Shown here: in pieces, positions 55,844 through 64,000 of the stretch
Layout of the letters: each line of letters begins with the position of its first letter
Numbering within the stretch: position 1 is the first letter of the stretch
Assembly (NCBI RefSeq): GCF_031451695.1
Contig: NZ_JARWAM010000001.1
Coordinates: 248,001-312,000, forward strand
Reading direction: 5' to 3'
Length of the DNA stretch: 64,000 nt
From: Franzmannia qiaohouensis
GTDB taxonomy: Bacteria > Pseudomonadota > Gammaproteobacteria > Pseudomonadales > Halomonadaceae
Position numbers and translations under genes: made by a program
The notes under the pieces: generated by a model
Told to the model about the DNA's origin: nothing
The model's database searches: none
The model's input: only the letters and a program-made list of their open reading frames with translations

Positions 55844-56611
55844 ATGACAACCCAAACCCCCGCCGACCAGCCCATCGTCCATATGCAGCAGGTCAACAAG
55901 CACTTCGGTAGCCTGCACGTGCTCAAGGACATCGAACTCAGCGTCGCCCCCGGTGAAGTGGTGGTGATCATCGGTGCCAGCGGCTCCGGCAAGTCGACGC
56001 TGATCCGCTGCATCAATGGCCTCGAGGAATTTCAGGCCGGTCATATCGAGGTCGACGGCAACGCCTTGACCCCGCACGGCAAGAGCAGCAAGGCGCTGCA
56101 GACCATCCGCACCGAAGTCGGCATGGTCTTCCAGCAGTTCAACCTGTTTCCGCACCTCAGCGTGCGCGACAACATCACCCTGGCACCGCTCAAGGTTCGC
56201 GGCGTCAGCCGGCAGCAAGCAGCAAGCACCGCCGAGCGTCTGCTCGAGCGAGTCGGCATCAGCGATCAGGCCGACAAGTACCCCAGCCAGCTCTCCGGCG
56301 GCCAGCAGCAGCGTGTGGCACTGGCCCGGGCGCTGGCCATGGAACCGCGGCTGATGCTGTTCGACGAGCCGACATCGGCGCTGGATCCGGAAATGATCGG
56401 CGAAGTGCTCGATGCCATGCGCGAGCTGGCCAGGGAGGGCATGACGATGATGATCGTCACCCACGAGATGGGCTTCGCCCGCGAAGTCGCCGATCGTGTG
56501 GTCTACATCCACGGCGGTGAAATCGTCGAACAGGGGCCTCCCGCAACCCTATTCGATAGCCCTCAGCATGATCGCACCCAAAGCTTCCTGGCGCGGGTTC
56601 TCAAGCACTGA
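55844..56611 (+). CDS. glnQ: amino-acid ABC transporter ATP-binding protein, GlnQ-like
   Basis: A 255-residue ABC ATPase of the polar amino-acid class. Walker A is VVIIGASGSGKSTLIRCING (about 41-60), the Q-loop GMVFQQFNLFPHLSV, the signature YPSQLSGGQQQRVALARALA and Walker B LMLFDEPTSALDPEM. AAGGAG lies 8 bases before the ATG at 55844. It ends the glnHPQ operon; a strong terminator follows. Confidence 0.95.
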   Translation: MTTQTPADQPIVHMQQVNKHFGSLHVLKDIELSVAPGEVVVIIGASGSGKSTLIRCINGLEEFQAGHIEVDGNALTPHGKSSKALQTIRTEVGMVFQQFNLFPHLSVRDNITLAPLKVRGVSRQQAASTAERLLERVGISDQADKYPSQLSGGQQQRVALARALAMEPRLMLFDEPTSALDPEMIGEVLDAMRELAREGMTMMIVTHEMGFAREVADRVVYIHGGEIVEQGPPATLFDSPQHDRTQSFLARVLKH

Positions 56612-56635
56612 CACTGCGTCAAGCGGGATGCTGAT

Positions 56636-56667
56636 AAAGGCCAGTCGCACAGCGACTGGCCTTTTTT
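56636..56667 (+). terminator. Rho-independent terminator after glnQ
   Basis: A perfect 13-bp stem (56636-56648 with 56652-56664) with a three-base loop and a run of seven T ends the glnHPQ transcript. Confidence 0.93.
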
Positions 56668-57088
56668 TGGCATTTTTTTGCCTGTGGACAAAAAAAATCC
56701 AACCGCCATCGAATCGCGCTACACCCCCCGTCACCATGGTGCTGGTGATTTTTTCACCGCCTGTGGGCGGTCGCGGTGACAAGCATCACCAAGCTCGGTG
56801 GATAAACGGTGGGCGATTGTGGCTGTGCACAAAGCGGCTTTTCATCCACAGGCTCACGCCCATCTGTCCGCAGCCGATACGCCTCTTGTCCGTCAATTCC
56901 TCAACACTGCAATTCATTGATATTTGTTAGTAAAGTCCACTTACCCACAGAAAGTGTCCACACTAGTAGTCACTACAACAACAGAACTTCTTTCTTACTC
57001 TACTTATTTTTATTCTTGTCTTAGTCAGGTGAGGCAGGACTGACCAAGACGGTGTGGAAAACCCCTGACGGTTACCCACAGGAGGTTT
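56668..57088. other. intergenic region upstream of mnmG, origin candidate 2
   Basis: About 420 bases without genes, rich in DnaA-box-like 9-mers: TTGTCCACA on minus (56683-56691), TTATCCACC on minus (56797-56805), TTGTGCACA on minus (56824-56832), TCATCCACA (56842-56850), TTACCCACA (56942-56950 and 57073-57081) and TTTTCCACA on minus (57054-57062). An AT-rich tract at about 56980-57022 (CTTCTTTCTTACTCTACTTA and following) could serve as the unwinding element. None is a perfect TTATCCACA, but the density and the mnmG side match the E. coli oriC location. Either this or 29005-29380 should be the functional origin. Confidence 0.6.
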
Positions 57089-57094
57089 ATACTG
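57066..57094 (+). promoter_or_regulatory. sigma-70 promoter of mnmG
   Basis: CTGACG (57066-57071), a 17-base spacer and TATACT (57089-57094). The spacer holds a DnaA-box-like TTACCCACA, so DnaA could affect initiation. Confidence 0.65.
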
Positions 57095-57155
57095 GGCAGC
57101 CAATTTCCAGCATTGATCATTTTTTCGGCACCACTGGTGCCATTCGAGGTGCAAC

Positions 57156-59060
57156 GTGGATTACCCCGACCGCTTTGACGTCATCGTCATCGGCGGTGGC
57201 CATGCGGGAACCGAAGCCGCCCTGGCCTCCGCTCGCATGGGCTGTCAGACCCTGCTGCTGACCCATAACATCGAGACCCTGGGCCAGATGTCCTGCAATC
57301 CCGCCATCGGCGGGATCGGCAAGAGTCATCTGGTCAAGGAGATCGATGCGCTGGGCGGTGCCATGGCGCTGGCCACCGACCGGGGAGGGATCCAGTTCCG
57401 GGTGCTCAACGCACGCAAGGGGCCGGCGGTGCGGGCCACTCGCGCTCAGGCCGACCGGGTGCGCTACAAGGCTGCGATCCGCGGCATGCTCGAGCAGCAG
57501 CCCAACCTGACGCTGTTCCAGCAGGCCGCCGGCGACCTGATCGTCGATGGCGACAGCGTGCGCGGCGTGGTCACTGAAACCGGTATCCGCTTTCACACCG
57601 AGAGCGTGGTGCTGTGTACCGGAACCTTCCTCGGCGGGGTGATCCATATCGGCCTCGACCGCAGCCACGGGGGCCGTGCCGGCGACCCGCCGTCCAACGC
57701 CCTCGCCGAGCGGCTACGAGCGCTGCCGTTCAACGTGGCACGGCTGAAAACCGGCACACCGCCGCGGTTGGACGCCAAGAGCGTCGATTTCAGCCAGCTC
57801 GAGGAGCAGCCCGGCGACAGCCCCACCCCGGTGATGTCCTACCTCGGTGAACTCGGGATGCATCCGCGCCAGGTCAGCTGTCATATCGCCCACACCAACG
57901 CGCGAACGCACGAGATCATCCTCGCCAATCTCGATCGCTCGCCAATGTACTCCGGCGTCATCGAAGGCGTGGGGCCGCGCTACTGTCCGTCGATCGAGGA
58001 CAAGGTCCATCGCTTCGCCGACAAGGCCAGCCATCAGGTGTTCGTCGAACCCGAGGGCCTGGATACCCACGAGCTCTACCCCAACGGGATCTCCACCTCG
58101 CTGCCCTTCGATGTGCAGCTGCAGGTGGTGCGTTCGATCAAGGGACTGGAGAACGCCCATGTTACCCGGCCCGGCTACGCCATCGAGTACGATTTCTTCG
58201 ATCCGCGTGATCTGAAGCACTCGCTGGAGACCAAATTTATCCACAACCTGTTCTTTGCCGGGCAGATCAATGGCACAACCGGCTATGAGGAGGCTGGCGC
58301 CCAGGGGCTGCTGGCGGGTCTCAACGCCGCGCGGCGTGCCAAGGGGCTAGACAGCTGGTCGCCGCGGCGTGACGAGGCCTACCTGGGAGTGCTGGTGGAC
58401 GACCTGATCACCATGGGCACCCAGGAACCCTATCGGATGTTTACCTCACGCGCCGAGTATCGCCTGCTGCTGCGCGAAGACAACGCCGACCTGCGCTTGA
58501 CCGAAATCGGCCGTGGCTTGGGCCTGGTCGACGATGACCGCTGGACGGCTTTCTGCACCAAGCGTGAAGCCGTCGAACGCGAGCAGGCACGGCTCAAGGC
58601 CAGCTGGGTACAGCCGGGCACCGCCGCCGGCGATGCTATCGCCGACAAGACCGGCCAGCCGCTGGCCCATGAGTATTCGCTGCTCGACCTGCTCAAGCGA
58701 CCCGAGCTCGAGTATCGCGACCTGGCATCCCTGCCCGGCATCGAGGGGCAGCCGGTCGATGACGACGCCGTCGCCGAGCAGGTCCAGATCCAGGCCAAGT
58801 ATCAGGGCTACATCGCTCGCCAGCAGCACGAGATCGACAAGCTCAAGCGCCACGAGGCCACGCCACTGCCCGCCGAACTCGACTTCGAGCAGGTCGAAGG
58901 GTTATCCCACGAGATCCGCCAGAAACTCAGCGCTGCGCGGCCGGAGACCCTCGCCCAGGCCGGGCGAATCGCCGGCGTCACGCCGGCGGCGGTGTCGATC
59001 CTGCTGGTTCATCTCAAGAAGCGCCGCCTGCTCGATGACACCCGGGTGGCCAACGCATGA
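57156..59060 (+). CDS. mnmG: tRNA uridine-5-carboxymethylaminomethyl synthesis enzyme MnmG
   Basis: The FAD partner of MnmE. The 634 residues start with a GTG or similar codon at 57156 and show the FAD motif VIVIGGGHAGTEAALASARM (about 9-28), LSCNPAIGG-type QMSCNPAIGGIGKSHLVKEI (about 45-64), the catalytic Cys in DLDRSPMYSGVIEGVGPRYC-like NLDRSPMYSGVIEGVG followed by RYCPSIEDK, and the C-terminal helical domain with RLLLREDNADLRLTEIG. It heads the mnmG-rsmG-parA-parB group. Confidence 0.97.
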   Translation: MDYPDRFDVIVIGGGHAGTEAALASARMGCQTLLLTHNIETLGQMSCNPAIGGIGKSHLVKEIDALGGAMALATDRGGIQFRVLNARKGPAVRATRAQADRVRYKAAIRGMLEQQPNLTLFQQAAGDLIVDGDSVRGVVTETGIRFHTESVVLCTGTFLGGVIHIGLDRSHGGRAGDPPSNALAERLRALPFNVARLKTGTPPRLDAKSVDFSQLEEQPGDSPTPVMSYLGELGMHPRQVSCHIAHTNARTHEIILANLDRSPMYSGVIEGVGPRYCPSIEDKVHRFADKASHQVFVEPEGLDTHELYPNGISTSLPFDVQLQVVRSIKGLENAHVTRPGYAIEYDFFDPRDLKHSLETKFIHNLFFAGQINGTTGYEEAGAQGLLAGLNAARRAKGLDSWSPRRDEAYLGVLVDDLITMGTQEPYRMFTSRAEYRLLLREDNADLRLTEIGRGLGLVDDDRWTAFCTKREAVEREQARLKASWVQPGTAAGDAIADKTGQPLAHEYSLLDLLKRPELEYRDLASLPGIEGQPVDDDAVAEQVQIQAKYQGYIARQQHEIDKLKRHEATPLPAELDFEQVEGLSHEIRQKLSAARPETLAQAGRIAGVTPAAVSILLVHLKKRRLLDDTRVANA

Positions 59061-59695
59061 TCGATGCTGGTATCGCTGCTCGGCTGGACGAAGGTCTCCA
59101 ACGACTCCATATCACCCCCGACGACACCCAGCGCGAGCAGCTCCTCGGCCTGCTCAGCCTGTTGCACAAGTGGAACCGCGCCTATAACCTCACCGCGGTA
59201 CGCTCGCTGGAGGACATGGTGCCTCGTCATCTGCTCGACAGCGCCGCGGTACTGCCCTTCGTTAGCGGCCCAAGGCTGCTCGACGTGGGCGCTGGCCCGG
59301 GGTTTCCCGGGCTGGTATTGGCGATCCTGGCGCCTCGGCTACAGGTCAGCCTGCTCGACAGCAATGGCAAGAAAGTACGCTTTCAACGCCAGGCTGTGCT
59401 GGAATTGGAACTCGACAACGTGACGCCAATACAGGCGCGGGTCGAAGCGCTCGAGGCGCAGCCCTTCGACCAGGTGATTTCGCGCGCCTTCGCCAGCCTC
59501 GACGATTTCGTGACGCTGAGCGATCATCTGCTTGCCCCTGCGGGGCAGTGGCTGGCGATGAAAGGGCCCGGTGCCGACGACGAACTGGCAGGACTGCCGT
59601 CGAACGTCATACTGCGTCGTCGCCATGCGCTGCAGGTCCCCTTCGAGAGCGCTCAGCGACAGCTGCTGGTACTCGAACGCCACGCGCTCACCTAG
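59057..59695 (+). CDS. rsmG: 16S rRNA (guanine527-N7)-methyltransferase
   Basis: A SAM-dependent 16S rRNA methyltransferase of 212 residues. HKWNRAYNLTAVRSLEDMVP (about 36-55) and LLDVGAGPGFPGLVLAI (SAM site, about 74-90) are diagnostic, with ISRAFASLDDFVTLSDHLL near 140. The ATG overlaps the mnmG stop (ATGA). It precedes parA by 39 bases. Confidence 0.96.
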   Translation: MIDAGIAARLDEGLQRLHITPDDTQREQLLGLLSLLHKWNRAYNLTAVRSLEDMVPRHLLDSAAVLPFVSGPRLLDVGAGPGFPGLVLAILAPRLQVSLLDSNGKKVRFQRQAVLELELDNVTPIQARVEALEAQPFDQVISRAFASLDDFVTLSDHLLAPAGQWLAMKGPGADDELAGLPSNVILRRRHALQVPFESAQRQLLVLERHALT

Positions 59696-59734
59696 GCCTA
59701 CCACGGCAGGCCGGCACAAGGAAGGAAGTCGCTC

Positions 59735-60505
59735 GTGACCAAGATCATCGCCTTGACCAATCAGAAGGGTGGCGTGGGCAAGACCACCACCGCCGTCAAT
59801 CTTGCCGCCAGCTTGGCGGCGCTTGACCGACGCGTACTGCTGGTCGATCTCGATCCCCAGGGCCATGCCACCATGGGCAGCGGCATCGACAAGCATGAGC
59901 TCGACGGCAGCGTGCTCGACGTGCTGATGGGCGACAAGCGCGCCACCGAGGTGATTCTCGACTGTCCCCAGGCCGGCTATGCGCTGCTGCCCGGCAACGG
60001 CGACCTGACCGCCGCCGAGGTCGACCTGCTCGACCGCGACCAGGGACGCGAGCGCTGCCTGCTCGACGCCATACGCGAGCTGGCCGCCGAGTACGACGTG
60101 GTGCTGATCGACTGCCCGCCGTCGCTCAACATGTTGACCGTCAATGCGCTGACCGCGGCGGACGGTCTGCTGATCCCCCTGCAGTGCGAATTCTATGCCC
60201 TCGAAGGGCTTTCGGCGCTGCTCGATACCGTCGAGCAGATCAAGGACAGCGTGAACCCCGATCTCGAGATCCTGGGCATCGTGCGCACCATGTTCGACTC
60301 GCGCAACAGCTTGACCCGCGATATCAGCAAGCAGCTGCGCGACTACTTCGGTGACACCCTGCTCAAGACCACCATTCCGCGCAATGTGCGGGTCGCTGAA
60401 GCGCCAAGCCATGGCCTGCCGGTCACCAAGTACGCGCGTTTTTCGCGTGGCAGCCAGGCCCACCGGGTGCTGGCCAAGGAACTGATTCGTCGACTGTCGC
60501 TGTAA
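59735..60505 (+). CDS. parA: chromosome partitioning ATPase ParA (Soj)
   Basis: The deviant Walker-A ATPase that moves ParB-parS complexes. The 256 residues show IALTNQKGGVGKTTTAVNLA (about 5-24), LLVDLDPQGHATMGSGID (about 36-53), VVLIDCPPSLNMLTVNAL and the closing Lys/Arg-rich end. It lacks an N-terminal HTH, as in chromosomal ParA. It is coupled with parB 33 bases downstream; five parS sites lie 34-38 kb upstream in this window. Confidence 0.97.
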   Translation: MTKIIALTNQKGGVGKTTTAVNLAASLAALDRRVLLVDLDPQGHATMGSGIDKHELDGSVLDVLMGDKRATEVILDCPQAGYALLPGNGDLTAAEVDLLDRDQGRERCLLDAIRELAAEYDVVLIDCPPSLNMLTVNALTAADGLLIPLQCEFYALEGLSALLDTVEQIKDSVNPDLEILGIVRTMFDSRNSLTRDISKQLRDYFGDTLLKTTIPRNVRVAEAPSHGLPVTKYARFSRGSQAHRVLAKELIRRLSL

Positions 60506-60538
60506 GCGATATCGCCATCTGCCAGTGAGGAAGTGCCG

Positions 60539-61453
60539 ATGACCCGTAAACGTGCCCTGGGACGTGGCCTGGATGCTTTGATCGGTGGTGGTGCCCGACG
60601 CCGCGACGGTGAGCCGCTGGGCGAGGTCGATCTCGAGGCCGCTGGCGATTCCGCCGAGGCGGTGCCGGGTGGTGCCGACGAGCGCCTCGAGCGACTGCCG
60701 CTGGGGCAGTTGACGCGCGGCAAGTACCAGCCGCGCCGCGACATCCAGCCCGAAGCCTTGGAAGAGCTGGCCGATTCGATTCGCGCCCAGGGCGTGATGC
60801 AGCCGATCGTGGTGCGCCCCATCGGCGATGCGCGTTACGAGATCATCGCCGGCGAACGGCGCTGGCGCGCCGCCCAGCTGGCCGAGCTGGATACCATTCC
60901 GGCGGTGATTCGCGAGGTCAGCGACCAGGTTGCGCTGGCGCTGGCGCTGATCGAGAACATTCAGCGCGAAAACCTCAATCCGATGGAAGAGGCGATGGCG
61001 CTCAAGCGGCTTATGGAAGAGTTCGAGCTGACCCAGCAGCAGACTGCCGATGCGGTGGGCAAGTCGCGCGCCCAGGTGGCCAACCTGCTGCGCCTGATGG
61101 CCCTGGACCCGGAAGTGCAGACACTGCTCGAACGCGGCGACCTGGACATGGGCCACGCTCGGGCACTGCTGTCGCTGAGCGGTGCCAAGCAGCGTCGCGC
61201 CGCCCACGAAGTGGTCAACCGCGACCTTACGGTTCGCGATACCGAGGCCCTGGTCAAGCGTATCGCTGCCGGCGAACCCAAGAAGGCCGATAAACCTGCT
61301 CCGAGTCCCGACGTGGCGCGCCTCGAAACACGGCTTGGTGATCTGCTGGGGGCCCCGGTCAAGATTCAGCACGGCCGCGGCGGCAAGGGACGACTGACCA
61401 TTCGCTACGCCAGCCTCGACGAGCTGGACGGCATTCTCGAGCATATCCGCTGA
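60539..61453 (+). CDS. parB: chromosome partitioning protein ParB (Spo0J)
   Basis: The CTP-dependent DNA clamp that binds parS. The 304 residues start at the ATG 60539 (GAGGAA 6 bases upstream), not at a GTG six bases earlier. The N-terminal RALGRGLDALIGG (about 5-17) contacts ParA. The CTP-binding GERRWRAAQLAELDTIPAVI (about 106-125) and ENIQRENLNPMEEA follow. The HTH is LTQQQTADAVGKSRAQVANL (about 163-182), and the C-terminal dimerisation domain ends at 304. Confidence 0.97.
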   Translation: MTRKRALGRGLDALIGGGARRRDGEPLGEVDLEAAGDSAEAVPGGADERLERLPLGQLTRGKYQPRRDIQPEALEELADSIRAQGVMQPIVVRPIGDARYEIIAGERRWRAAQLAELDTIPAVIREVSDQVALALALIENIQRENLNPMEEAMALKRLMEEFELTQQQTADAVGKSRAQVANLLRLMALDPEVQTLLERGDLDMGHARALLSLSGAKQRRAAHEVVNRDLTVRDTEALVKRIAAGEPKKADKPAPSPDVARLETRLGDLLGAPVKIQHGRGGKGRLTIRYASLDELDGILEHIR

Positions 61454-61560
61454 GCGCAAGGCGCGCTTATCAAATTAGCACGCTAATGGGTTTTGCCTGC
61501 TGAGTCTCCCCCATTGGTCCTAAGCCGGCGTCATATCGCGCAAAATCGCCGCGCTCTCGG

Positions 61561-61589
61561 TTGAAGGTGGTGGGGGGCTTCCCTATAAT
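61561..61589 (+). promoter_or_regulatory. strong sigma-70 promoter of the atp operon
   Basis: TTGAAG (61561-61566), a 17-base spacer and a perfect TATAAT (61584-61589). Transcription should start near 61596, about 80 bases before atpI. Confidence 0.85.
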
Positions 61590-61678
61590 CCGCGGTTGTT
61601 TGCTTTATGGATGGGCGTAACACGCTGCCGCGCCGGTTGGTCATTGTCACTGCGCCGAGCGCCGCAACGAGGTATCCA

Positions 61679-62071
61679 ATGCACGTAAGCGCCCGTCGTA
61701 GAGGATTGTCATGGCAGCGACTGCCGCTGGCGCAGCTGTTGTCGGCGTTAGTGCTAGGCCTGCTGGCGCTGCTGAGTGCTGGGTCAGGCGCAATGTACAG
61801 CGCGCTGCTGGGCGGCGGTGTTGCGCTGCTGCCGACGCTCTATTTCCTGTGGCGAGGGCTACAGGTGCGCGATGGGCGCCGGCCTCGCACCAGCGTGGCA
61901 AATTTCTACCAAGCAGCAGTCGGCAAGTTCGGTTTGACGGTGGCACTGTTCGTGATCGTGTTCGTGTCAGTGCCCCCTTCAAACCCGACTTTTTTCTTTA
62001 TCGCCTATGTGGCGGCCCAGAGCATGCACTGGCTGACTCCCTGGCTACTGCGTGACCGGCCGACCCCCTGA
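61679..62071 (+). CDS. atpI: ATP synthase accessory protein AtpI
   Basis: A 130-residue four-helix membrane protein aiding c-ring assembly. Helices run about 18-38, 40-58, 75-93 and 97-115 (LLSALVLGLLALLSAGSGAM; TVALFVIVFVSV). GAGG is 8 bases before the ATG at 61679. A longer in-frame start at 61607 adds 24 residues without a ribosome-binding site. It is the first gene of the atp operon, as usual. Confidence 0.88.
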   Translation: MHVSARRRGLSWQRLPLAQLLSALVLGLLALLSAGSGAMYSALLGGGVALLPTLYFLWRGLQVRDGRRPRTSVANFYQAAVGKFGLTVALFVIVFVSVPPSNPTFFFIAYVAAQSMHWLTPWLLRDRPTP

Positions 62072-62088
62072 CCCGAGGTAAGCAGCGT

Positions 62089-62916
62089 ATGGCAGCGGAT
62101 AACGAAATGACCGCCATCTATTACATACAGCACCACCTCCAGAACCTGACCTTCGGCAAGCATCCGGAAAATGGCTGGTCGCTGGCGTCCACGTCGCAGG
62201 AAGCCGTGGAGATGGGTTTCATGGCCATTCACCTGGATACCATGGGCTGGTCGATCGCCATGGGCGCCCTGTTCATCTGGGTGTTTCGCAAGGCCGGGCG
62301 CATGGCTACCACCGGGGTGCCAGGCGGTCTGCAAAATGCTGCAGAAATGGTCATCGAGTTCATCGAGAACCTGACCCGCTCGACCTTCCATGGCAAGAAC
62401 CCGATGATTGCGCCGCTGGCGCTGACGCTGTTCATGTGGATCCTGCTGATGAACAGCCTCAAGCTGATCCCGGTCGACTACGTGCCCGAGATGTTCGGAC
62501 GTCTCGGCGTCGAGTACATGAAGATCGTGCCCACCACCGACGTCAACGCCACGCTGGGCATGGCACTGGGCGTATTCCTGCTGATCATCTACTCCAGCTG
62601 CCGGGTCAAAGGCGTTGCCGGATTCGGTAAAGAGCTGGCGCTCACGCCCTTCAATACCTGGCTGCTGGCCCCGTTCAACCTGATCCTCGAGATCGTCGGC
62701 CTGCTGGTCAAGCCGATCAGCCTGGGGCTGCGTCTTTTCGGCAGCATGTTCGCCGGTGAAGTGATCTTCATCCTTATCGCCCTGCTGCCGTTCTGGGCCA
62801 TCTGGATGCTGGACGTGCCGTGGGCCATCTTCCACATCCTGATCGTATCGCTGCAGGCGTTCATCTTCACGACACTGTCGATCGTGTACCTGAGCGCAGC
62901 GCACGAGCATCATTAA
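62089..62916 (+). CDS. atpB: ATP synthase F0 subunit a
   Basis: The stator proton channel of 275 residues. IYYIQHHLQNLTFGKHPENG at the start is typical of proteobacterial subunit a, and the key Arg lies in KPISLGLRLFGSMFAGEVIF (about 205-224). Membrane helices cover about 48-270. It follows atpI by 17 bases. Confidence 0.97.
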   Translation: MAADNEMTAIYYIQHHLQNLTFGKHPENGWSLASTSQEAVEMGFMAIHLDTMGWSIAMGALFIWVFRKAGRMATTGVPGGLQNAAEMVIEFIENLTRSTFHGKNPMIAPLALTLFMWILLMNSLKLIPVDYVPEMFGRLGVEYMKIVPTTDVNATLGMALGVFLLIIYSSCRVKGVAGFGKELALTPFNTWLLAPFNLILEIVGLLVKPISLGLRLFGSMFAGEVIFILIALLPFWAIWMLDVPWAIFHILIVSLQAFIFTTLSIVYLSAAHEHH

Positions 62917-62991
62917 GCATTATCAACCGAGCAACGATTGCAAACGCGGTAACTTTAAACCTGACCTCAACTTGAACTTAGGAGCACCACC

Positions 62992-63219
62992 ATGGAAATC
63001 GTTTACCTTGCTGCGGCCATCATCATCAGCGTCAGCGCCCTGACTACCGGTTTCGGCTTCGCCATCCTTGGCGGCAAGCTGCTCGAAACCACCGCACGTC
63101 AGCCGGAACTGGGCGACCAGCTGCAGACCCGTACCTTCATCATGGCCGGCCTGCTCGACGCCGTTCCGATGATCGGCGTGGGTATCGCGATGTACCTGAT
63201 CTTCGTCGTTGCCGGGTAA
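62992..63219 (+). CDS. atpE: ATP synthase F0 subunit c
   Basis: The 75-residue hairpin of the rotor ring. MEIVYLAAAIIISVSALTTG opens the first helix. GFAILGGKLLETTARQPELG is the polar loop (RQP motif), and the ion-binding carboxylate lies in FIMAGLLDAVPMIGVGIAMY (Asp in LLDAVPMI). The residues around it are those of a proton-binding rather than sodium-binding ring. TAGGAGC lies before the ATG, preceded by an AT-rich stretch that may enhance translation as in E. coli. Confidence 0.97.
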   Translation: MEIVYLAAAIIISVSALTTGFGFAILGGKLLETTARQPELGDQLQTRTFIMAGLLDAVPMIGVGIAMYLIFVVAG

Positions 63220-63230
63220 CGAGTCACCTT

Positions 63231-63253
63231 GCCGAGCGCGTGATGCGCTCGGC
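63231..63253 (+). terminator. intercistronic hairpin between atpE and atpF
   Basis: A perfect 9-bp stem (63231-63239 with 63245-63253) with a five-base loop. The next genes belong to the same operon, so it probably protects the atpE message rather than terminating. Confidence 0.55.
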
Positions 63254-63297
63254 GTGCTTGTTTCCGGTCGCCACGAAACCGTCAGAGGTATCATCCT

Positions 63298-63768
63298 GTG
63301 AATATCAACATGACGCTTATCGGGCAGACGATCGCCTTCGCGATCTTTGTCTGGTTTTGCACAAAGTACGTGTGGCCACCGCTCAGCCAGGCGCTCCACG
63401 AGCGTCAGAAGCGCATTGCCGATGGCCTCGATGCGGCCAGCCGCGCTTCGCGTGACCTGGAGCTTGCCCAGGAGCAGGCCGAGCAGACGCTGCGTGAAAG
63501 CAAGGAGCAGGCCTCCGAGATTCTCGAGCAGGCGCACAAGCGCTCCACGCAGATGATCGAAGAAGCGCGCGATCAGGCCCGCAGCGAGGGCGAACGCCTG
63601 GTTGCCAGCGCCCGCGCCGAAATCGATCAAGAGGTCAATCGCGTGAAGGATGAGCTGCGTGCTCAAGTCGCCACGCTGGCCCTGATTGGCGCCGAGCGTG
63701 TTCTGGAGTCCTCCATCGACGAGAAGGCGCACCGCGAGATGCTCGACAAGCTCGCTGCCGAACTGTGA
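63298..63768 (+). CDS. atpF: ATP synthase F0 subunit b
   Basis: The peripheral-stalk subunit of 156 residues. One N-terminal membrane helix (ITLIGQTIAFAIFVWFCTKY-like NMTLIGQTIAFAIFVWFCTK, about 4-23) is followed by KRIADGLDAASRASRDLELA and a long coiled coil (about 40-130). The start is a GTG at 63298. It ends 11 bases before atpH. Confidence 0.97.
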   Translation: MNINMTLIGQTIAFAIFVWFCTKYVWPPLSQALHERQKRIADGLDAASRASRDLELAQEQAEQTLRESKEQASEILEQAHKRSTQMIEEARDQARSEGERLVASARAEIDQEVNRVKDELRAQVATLALIGAERVLESSIDEKAHREMLDKLAAEL

Positions 63769-63779
63769 GGAGGTGATCC

Positions 63780-64000
63780 ATGGCGGAAACATCTACCGTT
63801 GCCCGGCCCTACGCCAAGGCAGCGTTCGAGTACGCACGCGATCATCAGGCGCTGACGACCTGGTCCGAGTGGCTCAATGTCCTTGGCCAGGTCGTTGCCC
63901 ATAGCGAGCTCAAGAAGGTGCTGTCGAGCCCCAAGCTGACCGACGCGCGCAAGGTCGAGCTGCTTATCGAGGTGGCCGACATCAAGCTCGACGACGACGC
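63780..64000 (+). CDS. atpH: ATP synthase F1 subunit delta, N-terminal part
   Basis: The first 73 residues of the delta subunit, cut by the window edge. TVARPYAKAAFEYARDHQAL at residues 6-25 is the standard N-terminus. A near-perfect ribosome-binding site (GAGGAGGTGA) precedes the ATG at 63780. Confidence 0.95.
   Translation, partial: MAETSTVARPYAKAAFEYARDHQALTTWSEWLNVLGQVVAHSELKKVLSSPKLTDARKVELLIEVADIKLDDD

Noticed and set aside
59339..61459. Very long minus-strand reading frame (706 codons) opposite rsmG, parA and parB
   Set aside because: It is antisense to three well-recognised genes, has His/Gln/Val-rich shadow composition typical of high-GC reverse frames, and matches nothing.

Overview
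The window is chromosomal DNA of a high-GC gammaproteobacterium, most likely of the Halomonadaceae (Halomonas-like). This is judged from gene order and protein character (gyrB-recF-dnaN-dnaA, rpmH-rnpA-yidC-mnmE, mnmG-rsmG-parA-parB-atpIBEFH, glyQS-gmhB, pepP-ygfB-zapA-6S RNA-fthC), not from a database search. It covers the replication-origin region and the loci flanking it.

Layout. (1) 1-3.6 kb: the conserved ubiH-pepP-ygfB block, divergent from zapA, 6S RNA and fthC. (2) 3.6-6.5 kb: a 31-residue membrane miniprotein, ilvA and rpiA. (3) 6.5-18.7 kb: lipopolysaccharide inner-core genes: waaA, hldE, an OpsX-type heptosyltransferase, kdkA, further GT9, GT4 and GT2 transferases, an OpgB-like phosphoglycerol transferase, waaF and hldD. 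The OpsX/KdkA pair suggests a core built on one phosphorylated Kdo. (4) 18.8-22.7 kb: glyQS and gmhB. (5) 22-33 kb: gyrB, recF, dnaN, dnaA, a first origin-like intergenic region, rpmH, rnpA, yidC and mnmE. Five parS sites lie at 21.97-25.92 kb, two of them inside recF. yidD is missing between rnpA and yidC. (6) 33.4-38.2 kb: a GltS-type carrier, rlmJ, an OmpA-like lipoprotein, hemW and rdgB.

(7) 38.3-46.9 kb is the accessory and most interesting part. An AT-richer stretch encodes a CsgD-like LuxR regulator and two sigma-54 activators without an obvious phospho-acceptor receiver. Next come an outer-membrane beta-barrel protein and a convergent four-gene operon: a secreted 388-residue glycine-rich low-complexity protein, a small secreted protein, a periplasmic C39-like cysteine peptidase and another secreted protein. 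A good sigma-54 -24/-12 element lies upstream of that operon. The composition resembles the Pseudomonas Fap functional-amyloid system, but the structural protein is different and the order is rearranged. I read it as a candidate extracellular fibre or matrix system.

(8) 46.9-56.6 kb: a kinase/ATPase fusion, hemL, thiE, thiD, hemJ, a ClC channel, erpA and an amino-acid ABC transporter. A cluster of three DnaA-box-like sites, two of them perfect, lies between thiE and hemL. (9) 56.6-64 kb: a second origin-like region with an AT-rich tract and several DnaA-box-like sites, then mnmG-rsmG-parA-parB and the start of the ATP synthase operon. The two origin-like regions are about 28 kb apart because the usual mnmE-mnmG junction is filled by the genes of blocks 6-8.
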